From assembly GCA_031841125.1 (NCBI GenBank), contig JAJSSI010000011.1, forward strand, positions 434,001 through 498,000: a DNA stretch of 64,000 bases, read 5' to 3'. The position numbers and the translations under genes are program-made. Numbering within the stretch: position 1 is the stretch's first letter; the number at the start of each line of letters is the position of its first letter. Shown here piece by piece: positions 60,780 through 64,000 of this stretch. The notes under the pieces are model-generated. The model made no database searches and was not told the DNA's origin. It saw only the letters and a list, made by a program, of their open reading frames with translations. This DNA is from Acanthococcus lagerstroemiae. Taxonomy: Eukaryota; Arthropoda; Insecta; Hemiptera; Eriococcidae.

Positions 60780-62222
60780 TTAACCCATGGATCCCTCGAG
60801 AGAAATTTCTAAGAGTTTTCTGGCCTCCACGGCAAATTCCATAGGCATTTTATTGAGCACTTTACTGCTGAAACCATTCACGATAAGAGCTATCGCTTTT
60901 TCATCGTCTATGCCTCGTTGATTGCAATAAAAAATCTGGTCTTCGCCGATTTTTGAAGTGGTAGCTTCATGTTCTATCTGAGCTGAAGGATTTTTCACCT
61001 CTATATAAGGGAAAGTATGCGCTCCGCATGCATTGCCCATAAGCAAGGAATCGCACTGAGAAAAATTGCGGGCATTTTGAGCTTTTGAAGATATTTTCAC
61101 CAGGCCGCGATAACTGTTTTGAGAGTTTCCCGCGGAGATGCCTTTGGCAATAATGGTGCTTCGCGTATTCTTTCCGATGTGAATCATCTTAGTGCCGGTA
61201 TCGGCTTGTTGAAAGTTTTTGGTCAAGGCTATGGAGTAGAACTCACCCACCGAATCATCTCCTTTTAAGATACAGGAAGGATATTTCCAGGTAACGGATG
61301 AACCGGTTTCTACTTGCGTCCAGGAAATCTTAGCTTGTTTCTCACAAATCCCGCGTTTGGTAACAAAATTATAAACGCCTCCTTTTCCGTTTTTATCTCC
61401 GGAAAACCAATTTTGCACAGTGGAATACTTAATTTCAGCTCCTTCTAAAGCGATGAGTTCCACTACAGCGGCGTGCAATTGGTTTTCATCACGTTGCGGA
61501 GCGGTGCAACCTTCAAGATAACTCACGTAAGATCCTTCATCGGCAATGACCAGAGTACGTTCAAATTGCCCCGTTCCACCTTCATTGATACGAAAATAAG
61601 TGGAAAGCTCCATTGGACAGTGTACTCCTTTAGGAATATAACAGAATGAGCCATCGGAAAAAACGGCTGAATTCAGAGCTGCATAAAAGTTATCCGTCCG
61701 AGGAACTACAGTTCCTATATATTTTTTAACCAATTCGGAATGCTCGCGTATTGCCTCACTGATGGGACAGAAAATGATGCCTTTTTCAGCCAGAGTCTTT
61801 TTAAAAGTTGTAGCTACCGACACTGAGTCCATTACTATATCGACGGCTACACCGCTCATAAGCTTCTGCTCTTCTAATGAAATGCCTAGTTTATTAAAAG
61901 TCTCCAGCAGATCGGCATCTACTTCATCAAGGCTATTGAGTAGAGTTTTTTTTTTAGGCGCGGCATAATAGCTGATATCCTGAAAATCGGTTTTTTTATA
62001 ACGAACATTAGCCCATTGAGGCTCTTTCATATCTTTCCAGATGCTAAAAGCTTCCAATCGCCATCGAACCATCCACTCAGGCTCGCCTTTTTTTGCAGAG
62101 AGTGCGCGAACGACATTTTCATCCAACCCCTTAGGAAACTTATCAGAGTCAATTTGAGTATAAAAGCCATATTTATAATCGGACTCGGTGACTTCTTTAA
62201 GAATTTTATCGTCTTTGCTCAT
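60780..62222 (-). CDS. sufB: Fe-S assembly protein SufB
   Basis: SufB is the main scaffold on which the SUF cluster is built. The 480-residue protein keeps [47 protein letters not shown] and [22 protein letters not shown], all typical of SufB. The length is normal. It is second in the operon after the SufA-like gene (45 nt). It is intact. Confidence 0.96.
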   Translation of the reverse strand: MSKDDKILKEVTESDYKYGFYTQIDSDKFPKGLDENVVRALSAKKGEPEWMVRWRLEAFSIWKDMKEPQWANVRYKKTDFQDISYYAAPKKKTLLNSLDEVDADLLETFNKLGISLEEQKLMSGVAVDIVMDSVSVATTFKKTLAEKGIIFCPISEAIREHSELVKKYIGTVVPRTDNFYAALNSAVFSDGSFCYIPKGVHCPMELSTYFRINEGGTGQFERTLVIADEGSYVSYLEGCTAPQRDENQLHAAVVELIALEGAEIKYSTVQNWFSGDKNGKGGVYNFVTKRGICEKQAKISWTQVETGSSVTWKYPSCILKGDDSVGEFYSIALTKNFQQADTGTKMIHIGKNTRSTIIAKGISAGNSQNSYRGLVKISSKAQNARNFSQCDSLLMGNACGAHTFPYIEVKNPSAQIEHEATTSKIGEDQIFYCNQRGIDDEKAIALIVNGFSSKVLNKMPMEFAVEARKLLEISLEGSMG

Positions 62223-62267
62223 GAAAGCTTTTTGATGCCATAAGGAAAATACAAGCTAAAATCTCGC

Positions 62268-62597
62268 TCAAGCAGAAAAACTCTCGCCACAACCGCAAGT
62301 ACGCTTAGCGTTCGGGTTGTTGAAATAAAAACCTCGACCGTTTAAACCTCCGGAATATTCAAGTGTGGTTCCGGCTAAATAAAGAACGCTTTGTTTGTTA
62401 ACAAGAATCTTTATTTCACCTTCTTCAAAAATCTTATCTTCTTCATTTTTTTCTTGATCAAAGGTAAGCTCATAAGAAAGCCCGGAACATCCTCCGCTTC
62501 TCACTCCGAAACGGACAAATGAGGCGGCGGGCGATAGCCCTTCTTCTTTCATCAATGCGATTAATTTCTCCTTGGCTGGCTCAGATATATTTACCAT
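62268..62597 (-). CDS. A-type Fe-S carrier (SufA/IscA-like)
   Basis: The 109-residue HesB/IscA family protein carries Fe-S clusters to target enzymes. The three conserved cysteines are present: GGCSGLSYEL (about 36-45) and CGCGESF at the end. The C-terminal pattern RTCGCGESF is standard. As the first gene of the suf operon behind a -7 box at 62617-62624, it is called SufA-like rather than IscA because of context. It is intact. Confidence 0.93.
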   Translation of the reverse strand: MVNISEPAKEKLIALMKEEGLSPAASFVRFGVRSGGCSGLSYELTFDQEKNEEDKIFEEGEIKILVNKQSVLYLAGTTLEYSGGLNGRGFYFNNPNAKRTCGCGESFSA

Positions 62598-62616
62598 GAT
62601 TAGAATTTTTAATATG

Positions 62617-62624
62617 CAAATTTA
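62617..62624 (-). promoter_or_regulatory. Promoter -7 box of the suf operon
   Basis: TAAATTTG on the minus strand fits TAnnTTTG and ends 19 nt before the sufA-like ATG at 62597. It probably drives all five suf genes. No iron-responsive operator was recognised. Confidence 0.55.
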
Positions 62625-63105
62625 CCACTATTTAAGGATTTTTCCATGCTTTTTAAGGCAATGAATCTATAAATATTCTCATAAATCAATTAAATATACA
62701 TATACAATTATAGTATAAATATTATTATAATTACTATATATATTTTAGATAAATTTCATGTCTTATCGCGACGACTGAAAATATTTTTTAATTATTCATA
62801 AGTTGTGGCGCACAAAAATAAAGCATTAGCGCTAATACTTCGAATCCCGCAGCCGCGTTAGAAATAAGAGGCAGAAGTTTCTTTTTATCATGACTTTGTT
62901 AATAATCAGGCAGAAAAATAAAAAACTCTATAGTAAGTCTAACTCTATAGTAAGTCTACATTGTAATAAAGGCACTTAAAATTGCTCTGAGTATTTTACA
63001 TCTGGGGTTGTTATAAAAGCAAGCCATCATTTAAGTGTGGTAAAGCAAGTATAAAATAAATAGTAGAAATATTATAAAAATTATTATAACATTTACATGA
63101 GTTTT
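62625..63105. other. Intergenic AT-rich stretch between rpoN and suf operon
   Basis: About 480 nt with no gene-like frame. It is very AT-rich and holds one 17-bp tandem duplication (62924-62957). Nothing else is recognised. Confidence 0.5.
62924..62957. repeat. 17-bp perfect tandem duplication
   Basis: The unit AACTCTATAGTAAGTCT occurs twice head to tail. It is non-coding and probably a recent replication slip. Confidence 0.9.
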
Positions 63106-64000
63106 TTATTGCAAATTCCTGCGCAGCCTGGCCACGGGCATATGAAGTTGTTCTCTATATTTCGCTACAGTGCGTCTGGCTATATTATATCCTTTTTCCC
63201 TGAGAAGTAAAGCCAATTTTTCATCACTAAGAGGTGATCTTTTGCCTTCTTTGCTAATGAGATCAGCTAATATTTTTTTCACCTCAATGGTAGACACCTC
63301 TTCTCCTTCTTCATTGGTCATACCCTCGGAGAAAAAATCCTTGATAAGAAAAGTGCCATAAGGTGTTTCTATATACTTACTGCTTACTACCCGAGATATA
63401 GTGGAAATGTCCATGCCTGTATAGACAGCGATATCTTTCAGAACCATAGACTGCATCTTTTGTTCATCGCCGCTCAGAAAATAAGCTCTTTGATAATCAA
63501 TAATGGCGTTCATAGTTAATAAGAGCGTACGCTCTCGCTGTTTAACGGCATCTATAAACCATTTGGCCGCATCGAGTTTTTGTTTAATAAAAAGAACTGC
63601 GTTTTTTTGATAGGGCGCTCTGGCGCCTTCCTGATAAGAACGCAATATATCAGCATAAGAAGGCGCTACTCTAAGTTCAGGCGCGTTACGAGTGTTAAGC
63701 GAGAGCTCGAGTTCTCCCTCTACAATACGCAAGAGAAAATCAGGAATGACTTGCTCTGTGAAAAATTGTCCTACCTCATATATTTTACCCGGTTTAGGGT
63801 TAAGGCGTTCAATTTGATGAAGGACGACGCAAAATTCCTCAGCGCCGATTTGAAAACGCTCCTGAAGTTTCTCGTAGTGTTTTTTTAAAAAAAGATCAAA
63901 AGCATCGGTAAGTATACGCTTTGCCAGTGCGACAACAGGAGATAAAGGTTTATTTTTAAGTTGAATCAATAAGCACTCTCTTAAGTTCCTGGCGCCTACA
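63106..64000 (-). CDS. rpoN: RNA polymerase sigma-54 factor RpoN, 3' part
   Basis: RpoN directs RNA polymerase to -24/-12 promoters and needs AAA+ activators. The frame continues past 63969 to the window edge (VGARNLRECLLIQL lies at the edge), so the gene is cut at its 5' end; the first ~190 residues are outside the window. Visible are the core-binding region, the sigma-54 DNA-binding domain (DISTISRVVSSKYIETPYGTF) and the RpoN box ARRTVAKYRE near the C-terminus. No lesion is seen. Retention of RpoN in a decaying genome implies at least one essential regulon; no activator gene is in the window. Confidence 0.93.
   Translation of the reverse strand, partial: VGARNLRECLLIQLKNKPLSPVVALAKRILTDAFDLFLKKHYEKLQERFQIGAEEFCVVLHQIERLNPKPGKIYEVGQFFTEQVIPDFLLRIVEGELELSLNTRNAPELRVAPSYADILRSYQEGARAPYQKNAVLFIKQKLDAAKWFIDAVKQRERTLLLTMNAIIDYQRAYFLSGDEQKMQSMVLKDIAVYTGMDISTISRVVSSKYIETPYGTFLIKDFFSEGMTNEEGEEVSTIEVKKILADLISKEGKRSPLSDEKLALLLREKGYNIARRTVAKYREQLHMPVARLRRNLQ

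Noticed and set aside
62841..62876. TTCGAATCCCGC-like string resembling a tRNA T arm
   Set aside because: No matching acceptor, D arm or anticodon arm could be folded around it.
1..64000. CRISPR array, toxin-antitoxin pair, restriction system, replication origin
   Set aside because: No regularly spaced repeats, paired small genes, methylase/endonuclease motifs or DnaA-box clusters were recognised on either strand.

Overview
The window looks like a chromosome segment of a Bacteroidota member, probably a Flavobacteriales-like lineage, that is losing genes and is likely host-associated (inferred). The Bacteroidota assignment rests on several things. At least fifteen genes or remnants have a TAnnTTTG promoter -7 box, and Shine-Dalgarno sites are nearly absent. 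There are SusC/SusD remnants, a DUF2480 protein, a 37-aa ribosomal protein THX, a Porin_10-type outer membrane protein, and a CTnDOT-type tra cluster. Housekeeping genes are long and intact, while peripheral genes are riddled with stops, frameshifts and deletions; about half of the gene-sized units here are pseudogenes.

Layout. 1-3.2 kb: metK behind a probable SAM-II riboswitch, then a secreted chorismate mutase coupled to a decayed secreted protein. 3.2-8.4 kb: a tight minus-strand operon of porin, PLP desulfhydrase/ACC deaminase-like enzyme, LysM glucosaminidase and hemL. 8.4-12.9 kb: a dead SusC/SusD nutrient-uptake pair. 13.0-17.6 kb: the rimP(decayed)-nusA-infB transcription/translation operon. 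17.7-23.8 kb: a Bax-inhibitor-like membrane protein divergent from mscS-like, pdxJ, ybfF-like hydrolase and aconitase. 23.9-28.2 kb: a graveyard of a lipoprotein, a GH24 lysozyme, a small membrane protein, an IS5-type transposase, and cydB cut by a second IS5-type element. 28.4-36.0 kb: rnhB (one frameshift), DUF2480, lpxB, xerD, a dead S41 protease, dCMP deaminase and lepA. 36.1-41.6 kb: a decayed conjugative-transposon block (traK-traL-traM-traN-traO), an unidentified repeat-containing remnant and an M23 peptidase remnant. 41.7-42.6 kb: rplU-rpmA and tRNA-Arg(CCU). 42.6-50 kb: non-coding DNA, FAD protein and permease remnants, the second copy of the IS5-type element, an intact crotonase and a dead S46 peptidase. 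50-57.4 kb: an OlsF-like bifunctional acyltransferase coupled to lysC, dead fbp, rnpA, marC, a dead 3'-5' exonuclease, THX and dead pncA. 57.4-62.6 kb: the complete SUF Fe-S operon (sufA-like, sufB, sufC, sufD, sufS). 62.6-64 kb: the 3' part of rpoN.

Together, the intact set keeps SAM synthesis, tetrapyrrole and vitamin B6 precursors, lipid A synthesis, Fe-S assembly, translation factors and chromosome-dimer resolution. The lost set covers glycan import, gluconeogenesis (fbp), NAD salvage (pncA), bd oxidase (cydB), peptide catabolism (S46), conjugation and cell-wall lysis functions. No CRISPR array, complete prophage or classical defence system is visible. Many frameshifts fall in homopolymers, so part of the decay could be sequencing error; the in-frame stops and internal deletions show that much of it is real.
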